A DNA stretch of 64,000 nt, taken from contig NZ_CP144460.1 in assembly GCF_040182365.1 (NCBI RefSeq), positions 2,542,001-2,606,000 of the forward strand. Direction: 5' to 3'. The first letter of the stretch is position 1, and each line of letters opens with the position of its first letter. Below the pieces are notes generated by a model. It saw only the letters and a program-made list of their open reading frames with translations. It was not told the DNA's origin and made no database searches. Source of the stretch: Xanthomonas sp. 10-10. GTDB lineage: Bacteria > Pseudomonadota > Gammaproteobacteria > Xanthomonadales > Xanthomonadaceae. Below, in pieces: positions 18,528-26,866 of the stretch. Made by a program: the position numbers and the translations under genes.

Positions 18528-19613
18528 GGGAAGCTCTGAACGACTCCCTCTGATCCTGCGACAATCTCACTGAGCCCAAAGGGATGCCGACGATGCAACT
18601 GTCTTTCGGCGACGCCGAGCACAACGGCAAGCGCAAGCAGACGCGGCGCGAGGTGTTCCTGGCCGAGATGGATCAGGTGGTGCCTTGGAGGGACGTGTTG
18701 GCGCTGATCGAGCCGCACTATCCGACGTCGGGGGGGGGGGCGGAAGAAGCCTTGTACGACACGGTGTCGATGCGCCGTTTCGCCAAGATCGGCGGGCTGG
18801 ATGATGTGCCGGACGAGACCACGATCCTCAATTTCCGCCGGCTGCTGGAGACGCACGATCTGGCGCGCAAGCTGTTGAACCGGGTCAATGCGCATCTGTC
18901 GCGCAAAGGCCAGAGCCTGTGCGGCGGGACGATCGTGGACGCCACGATCATTGCCGCACCCAGTTCGACCAATAATCAGGACGGCGCACGTGATTCTCAG
19001 ATGCACCAGACCAAGAAAGGTAATCAATACTATTTCGGGATGAAGGCGCACATCGGGGTGGATGATCACTCCGGCCTGGTGCACCACGTGGAATGCACGG
19101 CGGCCAACGCGGCGGACATCACGCAGGCGCACAAGCTGCTGCACGGGAAGGAAGACACGGTGTGCGGTGACAGCGGCTACACTTGACTGGAAAAACGCGA
19201 GGAGATGGCCAGCAAGCGCAATCTGTGCTACCTGATTGCGGAGACGCCCTCGAAGCTGAAGCAGATCAAGAACACGCGCGAAATGAAGTGGACCAAGCGT
19301 TGGGAGCACGCCAAGGCCAGCCTGCGGGCGAAGGTGGAGCATCCGTTCCGGGTGATCAAGCGCCAGTTTGGCTACGTCAAGGTGCGCTATCGCGGCCTGG
19401 CTAAGAATACGGCGCAGGTGCTGACCCTGTTTGCGCTGACGAACCTGTGGCTAAAGCAAAAGCAGCTACTGCCTGCTGTGGGGAGCGTGCGCCTGTAATC
19501 CGGGGATTTCCTCGGAACACGCAGGAAATGGCGCAAAATCCGAGGATCCGCACGCGACTCTTCGGAAAAATGCCATATCCCGCGTTCTTAGGTCTCGTTG
19601 ATCAGAGCATCCC
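18528..19613 (+). mobile_element. Decayed IS5-family element, copy A (IS1478-like)
   Basis: The element is bounded by imperfect terminal inverted repeats: GGGAAGCTCTGAACGAC on the left (from 18528) and the complement of GGGATGCTCTGATCAACG on the right (to 19613). It contains one transposase gene that is interrupted. The family name is from recall of similar Xanthomonas elements. No clear target duplication is visible (left flank CCTT, right flank TAGG). Confidence 0.8.
18584..19498 (+). pseudogene. IS5-family transposase, internally deleted with nonsense codon
   Basis: The DDE transposase begins at ATG 18584 or more likely ATG 18593 (MQLSFGDAE), as in copy B. Two lesions are visible. Around a run of ten G at 18730-18739, about 27 codons are missing relative to copy B, joining HYPTSGGG directly to EEALYD without loss of frame. 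A TGA at 19184-19186 replaces a Gly codon expected in DSGYTG, after which the frame continues with KREEMASKRN and ends in the normal C-terminus. The usual catalytic regions (TIVDATIIAAPSS, MKAHIGVDDHSGLVHH, KVEHPFRVIKRQFGY) are all readable. It is therefore a recent but inactive copy. Confidence 0.85.
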
Positions 19614-19615
19614 TA
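19589..19615. repeat. Left arm of a 27-bp perfect inverted repeat
   Basis: This is the right terminal repeat of IS copy A. It recurs as its exact reverse complement at 20420-20446, so the two arms bracket the small membrane-protein gene at 19688-20065. Confidence 0.85.
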
Positions 19616-19687
19616 GGCGTTATGGGCTGTGTTTGATCAGAAGCCATCGAATCATGGCCTCAGCGGTGGTGGTGCTGGAATGGAGTA

Positions 19688-20065
19688 CTACAGCCTGCTC
19701 AAATACTGTTGTGCACGTTCTCGTGCATCGCGTTTGGTTTGATCGCACCGGCGCATAAACCACAGGTCGAAATGAAAGAACAGCAGTGCCAATGGCATGC
19801 AAGCGATCAAATATGCAGGTATGCGGAATCGAACAGGAATCGCTGTTGCATCCATGTCCATAAAATTAATCAGTACTGGTGTTAGGAAGAACGCCAGAAA
19901 GAAATGCAGACTGAAGATCAGGTATCGGTTGGTCCAGCGCTGCCAGCGCACCGGACTGTCGAACGATTCGGTTGATAACCTGTGGCGTGCAATATACCCG
20001 TGCTGATATAGGCCTAGCAGTGCAGAGATGCCGCCCACGGCCAAACCGATAGTGACGCCGTCCAT
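19688..20065 (-). CDS. Small membrane protein of unknown function
   Basis: I do not recognise the family. The 125-residue product has three hydrophobic segments: about residues 4-20 (VTIGLAVGGISALLGLY), 48-70 (YLIFSLHFFLAFFLTPVLI) and 84-104 (AYLIACMPLALLFFHF). A basic C-terminal tail DQTKRDARERAQQYLSRL points to the cytoplasm. It is the only gene between the two IS copies and is noticeably lower in GC than the neighbouring housekeeping genes. It may be cargo carried with the insertion sequences or a resident gene that happens to be flanked by them. Its reading frame is intact, so it could be expressed. Confidence 0.65.
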   Translation of the reverse strand: MDGVTIGLAVGGISALLGLYQHGYIARHRLSTESFDSPVRWQRWTNRYLIFSLHFFLAFFLTPVLINFMDMDATAIPVRFRIPAYLIACMPLALLFFHFDLWFMRRCDQTKRDARERAQQYLSRL

Positions 20066-20419
20066 GATGATGGGCTCAGCTCAGAGACAAAGACGACCGC
20101 TTCGCGCACGCGCGTAGGCCGAGACGGTATCCGGTGTTGGTGCCCCTGTGACTCAGATTCATGGCTTCCTTGCGCTTGGCCCCGATGGGCCTTCCCCGTG
20201 AAGCGGAGTCTAGTTTTCGTGGCCAGCCCAAGTCAACGCAGCTAGATGGCAGGCATCAAAGGTTTCAGAGCCTGAACGATCAGCGTGACAGCTCCATCAA
20301 ACACATGATGCTTGCATGACGCGCTTATCCCCTATGTCTTGAAAATTTACCAATCTCCCATCAGTAGAAGTCTTGATTTCAATCGGGATACAGCCGCATG
20401 AATAATTGCTAATTATGTT
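20066..20419. other. AT-richer spacer between the IS copies
   Basis: About 350 bases of lower GC with no supported gene. It would hold the promoter of the minus-strand membrane-protein gene. I see no further repeat apart from the one at its right edge. Confidence 0.5.
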
Positions 20420-20446
20420 TAGGGATGCTCTGATCAACGAGACCTA
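20420..20446. repeat. Right arm of the 27-bp inverted repeat (orphan IS end)
   Basis: This is the exact reverse complement of 19589-19615. It abuts the left end of IS copy B (starting 20447), so two IS-type ends lie side by side. It is probably what remains of an oppositely oriented third copy. Confidence 0.8.
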
Positions 20447-21603
20447 GGGAACCTCTGAACAACGCATCGCAGATACGCGACACTATCCATTCACGTTGAG
20501 GAGTGATGCATGCAACTGACGTTCGGTGACGCTGAGGGCTTGGGCAAGCGTAAGCAGACCCGCCGCGAGATCTTCCTAGCCGAGATGGAGTAGGTGGTTC
20601 CGTGGCAGCAATTGCTCGGTCTGGTCGCGCCGCACTATCCGATGTCGGCGCGGCTGGGTCGGCAGCCCTACCTGGCGACGATGTTGCGGATGCATCTGCT
20701 GCAGCACTGGTATGCGTTGAGCGATCCGGCGATGGAAGAAGCGTTGCACGAGATCCCGACCTTGCGGCGTTTTGCCCAGCTCGGTGGCTTGGACAATATT
20801 CCTGACGCGACCACGATTCTCAACTTTCGCCGTCTACTGGAAACCCATGGCCTTGCCGCGCAGATGCTGGAGGCCGTCAACGCGCATCTGGCGCGCAAGG
20901 GGCAGAGCCTATGGTCGGGCACGATCGTCGATGCAATGCTGATCGCTGCGCCCCAGCTCGACCAAGAACGCCGATCATGCGTGCGACCCTGAAATGCATC
21001 AAACCAGGAAGGGCAATCAGTGGTATTTCGCGATGAAGGCGCACATCGGCGTGGATGAGTTCTCCGGGTTGGTGCACCACGTCCATTGCACAGTGACCAA
21101 TGTCGCCGATGTCACGGTGACGCATGCGCTCCTGCACGGTAAGGAAGACAGTGTGTTTGACGACAGCGGCTACACTGGTGCAGACAAACGGGAAGAACTG
21201 CAGACCTGCGAGGCTGCATCTTTCATTGCCGCTAAACGCTCGACTATGCAAGCCATTGGCAACAAACGCGAGCGTGCTCGGGAAGAACGTTGGGAACACT
21301 TCAAAGCCAGTGTGCGTGCAAAGGTGGAACATCCGTTTCGCGTGACCAAGCGCCAGTTCGGCTACACCAAAGGTGCGCTATTGCGGCTTGGCCAAGAACA
21401 CGGCGCAGTTGCTGACATTGTTTGCGCTGTCAAACCTGTGGATGAAGCGAAAGTAGTTACTGTCCCCGGGGGAGCGTGCGCCTGTAGTCGGGAGATGAGG
21501 TCCGGATCGCGCCGAAAATGCTGCAAATTTTGACGATCCAAACGCAGCTCCTTGGTGAAATGCACGTCCCGCGTCCTCAGGTCTCATTGATCAGACCATT
21601 CCT
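20447..21603 (+). mobile_element. Decayed IS5-family element, copy B (IS1478-like)
   Basis: The left end GGGAACCTCTGAACAACGC (20447) and right end (complement of GGAATGGTCTGATCAATG, to about 21603) are diverged inverted repeats of the same type as copy A. It holds a transposase gene with one nonsense and two frameshift lesions. The copy is longer than copy A because it keeps the segment copy A has lost. Confidence 0.8.
20510..21456 (+). pseudogene. IS5-family transposase, broken by a stop and two frameshifts
   Basis: The frame opens at ATG 20510 (MQLTFGDAEGLGKRKQTRRE). It is cut by TAG at 20591-20593, where a Gln codon is expected before VVPWQQL. A one-base gain near 20950-20955 then shifts the frame, so that APSSTKNADH is lost and reading resumes at MHQTRKGNQWYF. 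A second one-base gain in an A run near 21367-21370 shifts the C-terminus; restoring it would give KVRYCGLAKNTAQLLTLFAL. Catalytic-core sequence such as MKAHIGVDEFSGLVHH is intact. Three independent lesions mean it has been inactive for some time, longer than copy A. Confidence 0.88.
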
Positions 21604-22090
21604 TGGCGAGTGACCGCCGCATGGCCCACGCACGTGTGGCTCGCAATTGATGCGCAGACAAAGGGAAGGGGAGCTTCGACGCTCCGGTGCTGGTGTCGAG
21701 CAGGTCATCCAGACTCACGCAGTGGCTGGATGCCGCACTCAATGGCGAGCCCAACAAGAAAGCAGCGCTCCTTCCGAGGCGACCAAACAGCGGTGAGTTT
21801 CGATCAACAACTAAGCGCCTTCCTGGCTGGGGCGATGTCAGGCGGCATTGCCTTGCCGCAACGTCCTTGCACCCTTGGTTCCGTTTGCGTGCGACCTGGC
21901 ATGGAGCATTTGTCATCAGGCTCACCGAGGCAGCGGTAGCGTGGAGGCGTGGCAATGCGGTTGGGATGCGTCAGGCGGTGCAACCGCTAGCTGAGAGATG
22001 CGTCATCGCATCGACGTTGACGCCGTCCGGGCTTGTCTGATCATGCTCTCGATACGTGACAACCGCTTTCGATCAAAGAAGGAGATCTTG
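21604..22090. other. Intergenic stretch after IS copy B
   Basis: Several frames of about 110-120 codons overlap on both strands (one on the minus strand at 21584-21955). None shows a recognisable domain, signal peptide or clear ribosome binding site. It may include decayed sequence brought in with the insertion elements. Confidence 0.4.
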
Positions 22091-22306
22091 ATGACCCACG
22101 ACATCGATGCGCAACTGAAACAATTGGCAGAACAATTACCTGAGATCCGCAGCCAGCATCCGGATGATTTCTGGGACGTGTTCCATGCCCGTACCGAAAA
22201 AATCAGTGCCGCTGCGCAGTCGCCGGAAGAGGCGGCGCAAATCGTCAAGCGGATCGATGAAATCCTGGTCGCCAATCAGCTGGGGCCGGCAGATCCCGGG
22301 GCATGA
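22091..22306 (+). CDS. Small hypothetical acidic protein
   Basis: I do not recognise this 71-residue protein. It is supported by a strong ribosome binding site (AAGGAGA, about eight bases before ATG 22091) and by a regular charged, helix-prone composition (IDAQLKQLAEQL, PEEAAQIVKRIDEIL) with no signal peptide or membrane segment. It stands alone between the IS region and exonuclease III. The open frame upstream of the ATG lies in non-coding-looking sequence. Confidence 0.6.
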   Translation: MTHDIDAQLKQLAEQLPEIRSQHPDDFWDVFHARTEKISAAAQSPEEAAQIVKRIDEILVANQLGPADPGA

Positions 22307-22655
22307 TGTCGCAGGTGTTGTTGTCGATCAACCAACAGCAGCAGCGTCCATGGCTCCATCTTCATCCGGCTTTCTGTGCGCGATGTGCGTCTTCCGGTTC
22401 GGCATGATGGCGCGATGTCGGGCGCTGGCCGTGTTGCGGGTGCGCCTGCAGCGCCGAACGGCGGCCTGCCACCTGGGTTAGCTGGCGGAGCAGTGCAATC
22501 CCGCGATTCGCCAGCGTACCTGCCGTGATCGAACGCCGTCATCAACGCACAGGCGCGCACCTGTCTATGCTGCGGCTTCACATGTCTTGAGCATCGGCTT
22601 CATGCAGCGGCCGCCATGCTGCGGCTTCACCAAGTGCGTAGCGAGCTGTTATCCC
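22307..22655. other. Intergenic stretch before xthA
   Basis: No supported gene. A small in-frame extension of xthA lies at its end but lacks conserved residues. Confidence 0.5.
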
Positions 22656-23672
22656 ATGGCAAGCGTCACACGCAAGATCGCCACGTTCAACATCAACGGA
22701 ATCGGCAGCCGATTGCCGCATTTGTTGGAGTGGCTCGGGCGCGAGCAGCCGGATATTGTGGGTTTGCAGGAGCTGAAGGCCACGCAAGAGGCGTTTCCGG
22801 AGCAGGCGATTCGTGATGCCGGCTATGGGGTGATCTGGCAGGGGCAGCGCGCATGGAATGGCGTGGCCTTGCTGGCACGCGGCGCCGACCCTGTCGAGAT
22901 TCGTCGTGGCCTGCCGTGGGACCCGAGCGACACACAGAGCCGCTATCTTGAGGCAGCGATCCACGGGGTGGTGGTCGGGTGTCTGTATCTACCCAATGGC
23001 AATCCGCAGCCGGGTCCGAAATTCGATTACAAGCTCGCCTGGTTTCAGCGTCTGATCCGACATGCCAAGACACTGGTAGACTTGCCGCATCCGGTGGCCT
23101 TGATCGGCGATTTCAATGTGGTGCCGACCGATGCGGACATCTACGACCCCAAGGGTTGGCGCAAGGATGCCTTGCTGCAACCGGAAAGCCGACAGGCGTT
23201 TCAGACATTGATGGAGCAGGGGTGGACCGATAGCCTGCTGACCCTGCATGGCGATGCGCCAATCTATACGTTCTGGGATTATTTTCGCCAGCATTTCGCA
23301 CGCGACCGCGGCTTGCGGATCGACCATTTACTGCTCAATCGCGCACTGGCGCCCGGCTTGCAGGACGCGGGCGTGGACAAGTGGGTGCGAGCTTTGGAAA
23401 AGGCCAGCGATCACGCGCCCACCTGGATCAACGTGCGTGTACCGGACACCGCGGTGGAGGCGATCGAAGATCGTGGCGCTGCATCGCCGGTGCGCAAACG
23501 GGGGGCGACGAAGAAAGCGCCTGCCCGCAAGGCAGTCGCCAAGAAGGCGGCGACAGTCACTTCGAGGCATGCTGGGAAGAAAAAAGATGCGGCAGTTGCG
23601 CCAGTCGCCAAGCCTGAGAAGGCTGGCAAGCAAGTGGCCACGCAAAGCCCAAGGAAGGGTGGGAAAACATAG
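22656..23672 (+). CDS. xthA: Exodeoxyribonuclease III with a lysine/alanine-rich tail
   Basis: Exonuclease III acts in base-excision repair as AP endonuclease and 3'-5' exonuclease. The 338-residue product shows the metal-dependent endonuclease/exonuclease fold: FNINGI near residue 10, LQELKA with the metal-binding Glu, IGDFNVVPTDADIYDP near 155-170, IDHLLLN and the final SDHAP with the catalytic His. After about residue 260, where the family normally ends, there are roughly 75 extra residues rich in Lys and Ala with repeats such as KKAPARKAVAKKA, much like histone-H1 tails. ATG 22656 gives the standard N-terminus. The tail probably binds DNA; that is inference. Confidence 0.92.
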   Translation: MASVTRKIATFNINGIGSRLPHLLEWLGREQPDIVGLQELKATQEAFPEQAIRDAGYGVIWQGQRAWNGVALLARGADPVEIRRGLPWDPSDTQSRYLEAAIHGVVVGCLYLPNGNPQPGPKFDYKLAWFQRLIRHAKTLVDLPHPVALIGDFNVVPTDADIYDPKGWRKDALLQPESRQAFQTLMEQGWTDSLLTLHGDAPIYTFWDYFRQHFARDRGLRIDHLLLNRALAPGLQDAGVDKWVRALEKASDHAPTWINVRVPDTAVEAIEDRGAASPVRKRGATKKAPARKAVAKKAATVTSRHAGKKKDAAVAPVAKPEKAGKQVATQSPRKGGKT

Positions 23673-24399
23673 CAGCGACGAACTGATTTGCGGGGTGACT
23701 TCGGGAATGGTGCAATGTAGTCACGATCAAGAAAAAAGCTGCGAGATAAGCAAATGGCAGCACCGCGCAAGCACGTCAGCAGACATGGCTGGCGAGGTGT
23801 CGTGTCCCGCACGTCAACCATTGGGCATGGTGCCGTTTCGCAGAGCGACGGTCACACTCCAAGACTGCGACCTACGAGGATGGTGATCCTTGAATCGACA
23901 TGCGCATTTGCGCTCGATGCTTGAATGCGCCGCCAGGCGCTTCTTGGCCCATGGCGTCTCGCCCACTGGATGTGATCTGCTGCAGCACACAGCCAGTGAT
24001 TGCTGACGATAGACATGGCATTGCCAACCCGATAGCCACAGCACGGCAGCGCTGCGCTGCTTTTGTGGATGAACAGCCGGCGCGACACGCCGTGGGTTTC
24101 ATCGCATCTTCGTTGCTTGTGGATCTGGTGGATCTGGCCGATCAGGATGGCGTTGGCTGGCGGCTCAAGCGGTCGAATAAGCCCATGCATCACAATGGTT
24201 GAGGACTGCAATTGCAGTTGCGGCGTGCGCTGTGGGCAGCGTCTTCGAGCAGGGGCAAGCCAGGTCGCGTAGACGGGGAGACCGTGGTTGTGCGCCCAGG
24301 CCACACGGCGTTGCGATGACGCGACGCGCGGCGCTGTACCGGCTGCGCTGCAGGCCGGTATCCTAGCCAGGTCATTCATCGGTCGGCAGTGCATTGCTC
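23673..24399. other. Long intergenic stretch before moeA2
   Basis: About 730 bases without a supported gene. Short frames occur on both strands but have no family features. A stem (ACCGGCTGC with GCAGGCCGGT, 24339-24359) lies about 40 bases before moeA2 and could be a processing or regulatory hairpin. Confidence 0.45.
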
Positions 24400-25653
24400 A
24401 TGATCAGCTACGCCGAAGCACTTGCCATCGTGCACCAGCAGGTCGCCACGCTGGCCAGCGAATGGGTCGATAGCGCTCAAGCCGAAGGCCGTGTGCTTGC
24501 GCAGGCGTTGTCGAGCCCGGCCGAGCTGCCGCCGTTCGATAACAGCGCCATGGATGGGTTTGCCATCGCCACACATGGCTTGGGTGTGGCAGCAGGCAGC
24601 GAGCATGCGGTGGTTGGCACCATCGCAGCAGGGACGGATGCGGCAGCAGCCGAGCTGGGCGCGGCATGGGAGATCATGACTGGCGCCGGGGTACCTGCGG
24701 GCGCCGATGCGGTGGTGCCGATCGAGCAGGTGGATGTGCTTGCGCATCACAACGCACGACCCAGCCGTATCCGCATGCGTGCCGATGTACGTGCGGGGCA
24801 GCACATCCGCCGCCGCGGGGAAGATGTGCGCCTGCAGGATGTGGTGATCGAGGCGGGGACGGTCTTGCGTGGTGCGCATTCGATGGTGCTGGCCGGCTTG
24901 GGCTGCGCGCAGGTCCAGGTAGTGCGGCGGCCGCGGGTTGCGCTGATCGCGACGGGCCGCGAGTTGATCAGCGACCCTGCGCAGCCGCTGCAGCCCGGCC
25001 AGATCCGTGATGGCACCAGCAGCTATCTGCGCAGCCAGGTGCAGGCGGCAGGCGCGGTGTTGGTGTGGCAAGGCCAGGTGGGCGACGACGATGCAGGGTT
25101 CGATGCCGCACTCGCACAGGCGCGCGAGGCTGGCGCCGATGTGATCTTGAGTACGGGTGCGGTGTCGCGCGGGCGCTATGACTTTGTGCCCGATGCACTG
25201 GTGCGGCATGCAGCGCGCCTGCTGTTTCACAAGGTCGCCGTACGACCGGGCAAGCCGGTGCTGCTGGCGCGGTTTGCCGACGGCGTGTTGTATGTGGGCC
25301 TGCCGGGCAATCCCATGGCAAGCGCGGCTGGGCTGCGGTTTTTTGTCGAACCTGCCTTGCGCGCATTATTGGGGATGCCGGCCGAGCGCGGCCTGCGCGT
25401 GGCCCTGGAGACGCCGATGCAGGCACGGCCGATCTGGCGCCAACATCTGCGTGCGCGCCTGTATTGCAACGCGCTGGGCGCGCTATGCGTGCAGATCCTG
25501 CCGCAGCAGGAATCGTTCCGGGTAGCGCCGTTACTGCAGGCCAATGTGTGGGCGGTGCTGGAGCCGCAGCAGGACGCAGCTGCGCCATGCATGACGGCAG
25601 AGGTGTTCGGGTTGGGCCATCTGCAACCGGCAGCTCCGGTGTTGATCGCATGA
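24400..25653 (+). CDS. MoeA-family protein, copy 2 (nitrate-cluster paralogue)
   Basis: This is a second MoeA paralogue, 417 residues. It keeps LPPFDNSAMDGFAI and GAGVPAGADAVVPIEQ from the N-terminal part, VALIATGREL, and the C-terminal LPGNPMASA. It differs where catalytic MoeA has GGVSAGEKD: here the sequence is STGAVSRGRYDFV, and QIYNSN is replaced by QIRDGTS. These changes resemble other divergent MoeA paralogues in nitrate-reductase clusters. It may have a specialised role, such as loading molybdenum for NasA, or be less active than the copy at 15763-16983. It opens the cofactor part of the nitrate cluster and is followed by mobA after 34 bases. Confidence 0.88.
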   Translation: MISYAEALAIVHQQVATLASEWVDSAQAEGRVLAQALSSPAELPPFDNSAMDGFAIATHGLGVAAGSEHAVVGTIAAGTDAAAAELGAAWEIMTGAGVPAGADAVVPIEQVDVLAHHNARPSRIRMRADVRAGQHIRRRGEDVRLQDVVIEAGTVLRGAHSMVLAGLGCAQVQVVRRPRVALIATGRELISDPAQPLQPGQIRDGTSSYLRSQVQAAGAVLVWQGQVGDDDAGFDAALAQAREAGADVILSTGAVSRGRYDFVPDALVRHAARLLFHKVAVRPGKPVLLARFADGVLYVGLPGNPMASAAGLRFFVEPALRALLGMPAERGLRVALETPMQARPIWRQHLRARLYCNALGALCVQILPQQESFRVAPLLQANVWAVLEPQQDAAAPCMTAEVFGLGHLQPAAPVLIA

Positions 25654-25687
25654 GCCGGTACGCGCACCACACCGGCGTGTGCGCTGC

Positions 25688-26257
25688 ATGAGCGCGGCAT
25701 CTCCGTGGACCGGCGTGGTGCTGGCCGGCGGGCGCTCGTCGCGGATGGGGCAGGACAAGGCCATGCTGCTTTGGCGCGGGCGGCCATTGATTGCGCACAT
25801 GCAGGCGGTGCTGCGCGATGCGGGCGCGCAGGACGTCTTGCTCAGTGGCCAGCGCCCGGGCTATGACGGCATCGCCGACACGCAGCCGGATCTGGGCCCG
25901 CTCGGCGGGCTGGTCAGCGTGGTCGGCCAGGTTGCCGACCTGACCACGCTGGTGGTGGTGCCGGTGGATATGCCGCTGCTGTCTACCCAGTTGATAGCGC
26001 GGTTGCTGGCGCCCGCACAGCAGCGCTGTGTCGCCTTCGACGAACAGATGTTGCCGATGCGTCTGTGCATCGACGCGACCGTGCGTGAGGCCTTATCGAC
26101 GTTGATGGTAGGCGAGGCATCGTCACGCTCGCTGCGCGCCTTGCAGCGTTCACTGCAGTGCCATCGCATCGCTGTCATCGATAGCGAACGCGCCGCGTTC
26201 GTCAATTGCAATACGCCCGAGCAGTGGAGCCAGCTCATCCATGAAAATCCAGATTGA
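25688..26257 (+). CDS. mobA: Molybdenum cofactor guanylyltransferase MobA
   Basis: MobA couples GTP to molybdopterin to make the MGD form of the cofactor used by bis-MGD enzymes such as NasA. The 189-residue product has the nucleotidyltransferase signature VVLAGGRSSRMGQDKAML at residues 9-27, the GPLGGL motif and VVVPVDMPLL, where the metal-binding Asp is found. ATG 25688 is preferred to an in-frame start nine bases earlier because it sits at the usual distance before the nucleotide loop. It overlaps the next gene by 17 bases. Its presence beside nasA makes functional sense, since all nitrate reductases of this type need MGD. Confidence 0.92.
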   Translation: MSAASPWTGVVLAGGRSSRMGQDKAMLLWRGRPLIAHMQAVLRDAGAQDVLLSGQRPGYDGIADTQPDLGPLGGLVSVVGQVADLTTLVVVPVDMPLLSTQLIARLLAPAQQRCVAFDEQMLPMRLCIDATVREALSTLMVGEASSRSLRALQRSLQCHRIAVIDSERAAFVNCNTPEQWSQLIHENPD

Positions 26258-26603
26258 AGGCCAGCAGGTGCGGTTCCGTATCGACGAGGCCGAACTGGCC
26301 GCTTTGCTGGCCGGGCACAGCGTCGACAATCTCAGCCGCCTGCCAAGCGGGCAGGGCGCGCGACTGGTGCGGCATAGCGTGAGCCTGACCGGCGGTCACG
26401 CTGCGTGCAATTGCGCCACCGACCATTGGCAATTGCTGGTGCCGCGCGACGCGCTGGAAGAACACGCCCGCCAGCTCCCGAGCCGCGATGGGTTGCGCTT
26501 CAGCTTCGATGTGGGCGCCGGGCATGCAGAACAGATGGCGTTGCACGTGACCTTCGATATCGATGTGCGCGACAGTGCGCGCAAGCGGTTCCCGAAGGAG
26601 TGA
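26241..26603 (+). CDS. Uncharacterised protein co-encoded with mobA
   Basis: I do not recognise this 120-residue family with certainty. The protein has no signal peptide or membrane segment; it contains a short Cys pair (CNCATDH near residue 56) and beta-strand-like stretches in the second half (LRFSFDVGAGHAEQMALHVTFDIDV). It overlaps the end of mobA by 17 bases and shares its direction, so it is very likely translated with it. A role in molybdenum-cofactor or nitrate metabolism is suggested only by that position. Confidence 0.65.
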   Translation: MKIQIEGQQVRFRIDEAELAALLAGHSVDNLSRLPSGQGARLVRHSVSLTGGHAACNCATDHWQLLVPRDALEEHARQLPSRDGLRFSFDVGAGHAEQMALHVTFDIDVRDSARKRFPKE

Positions 26604-26781
26604 GCCGAGCTGTTGGACGCGCACCCGCCGAATGCGCGTGACTGGCTGCACAGCGATGGAAGGCATGAGGCCCTTCATGCGATCTGCGCAGTCCCAATAC
26701 GGCCGCAGTGCGTTTGCGCGTCAGGGCGTCAAGAGACGTAGTGCGCAATCGTCGGGCGAGGGTGGATGACCCTCAGGCAGC

Positions 26782-26810
26782 GGAGTGCATGTGTCACGCA
26801 TGCGCACTCC
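26782..26810. terminator. Inverted repeat between the mobA and cysG 3' ends
   Basis: GGAGTGC pairs with GCACTCC across a 15-base loop that can pair further (ATG with CAT). It sits between two convergent genes and may end both transcripts. No T tract is present. Confidence 0.35.
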
Positions 26811-26866
26811 TAGCACCCACCGTGACCGCTGGTGGCTGCGTGCTCGTTTCTGTCAGCCGTTTTTAA

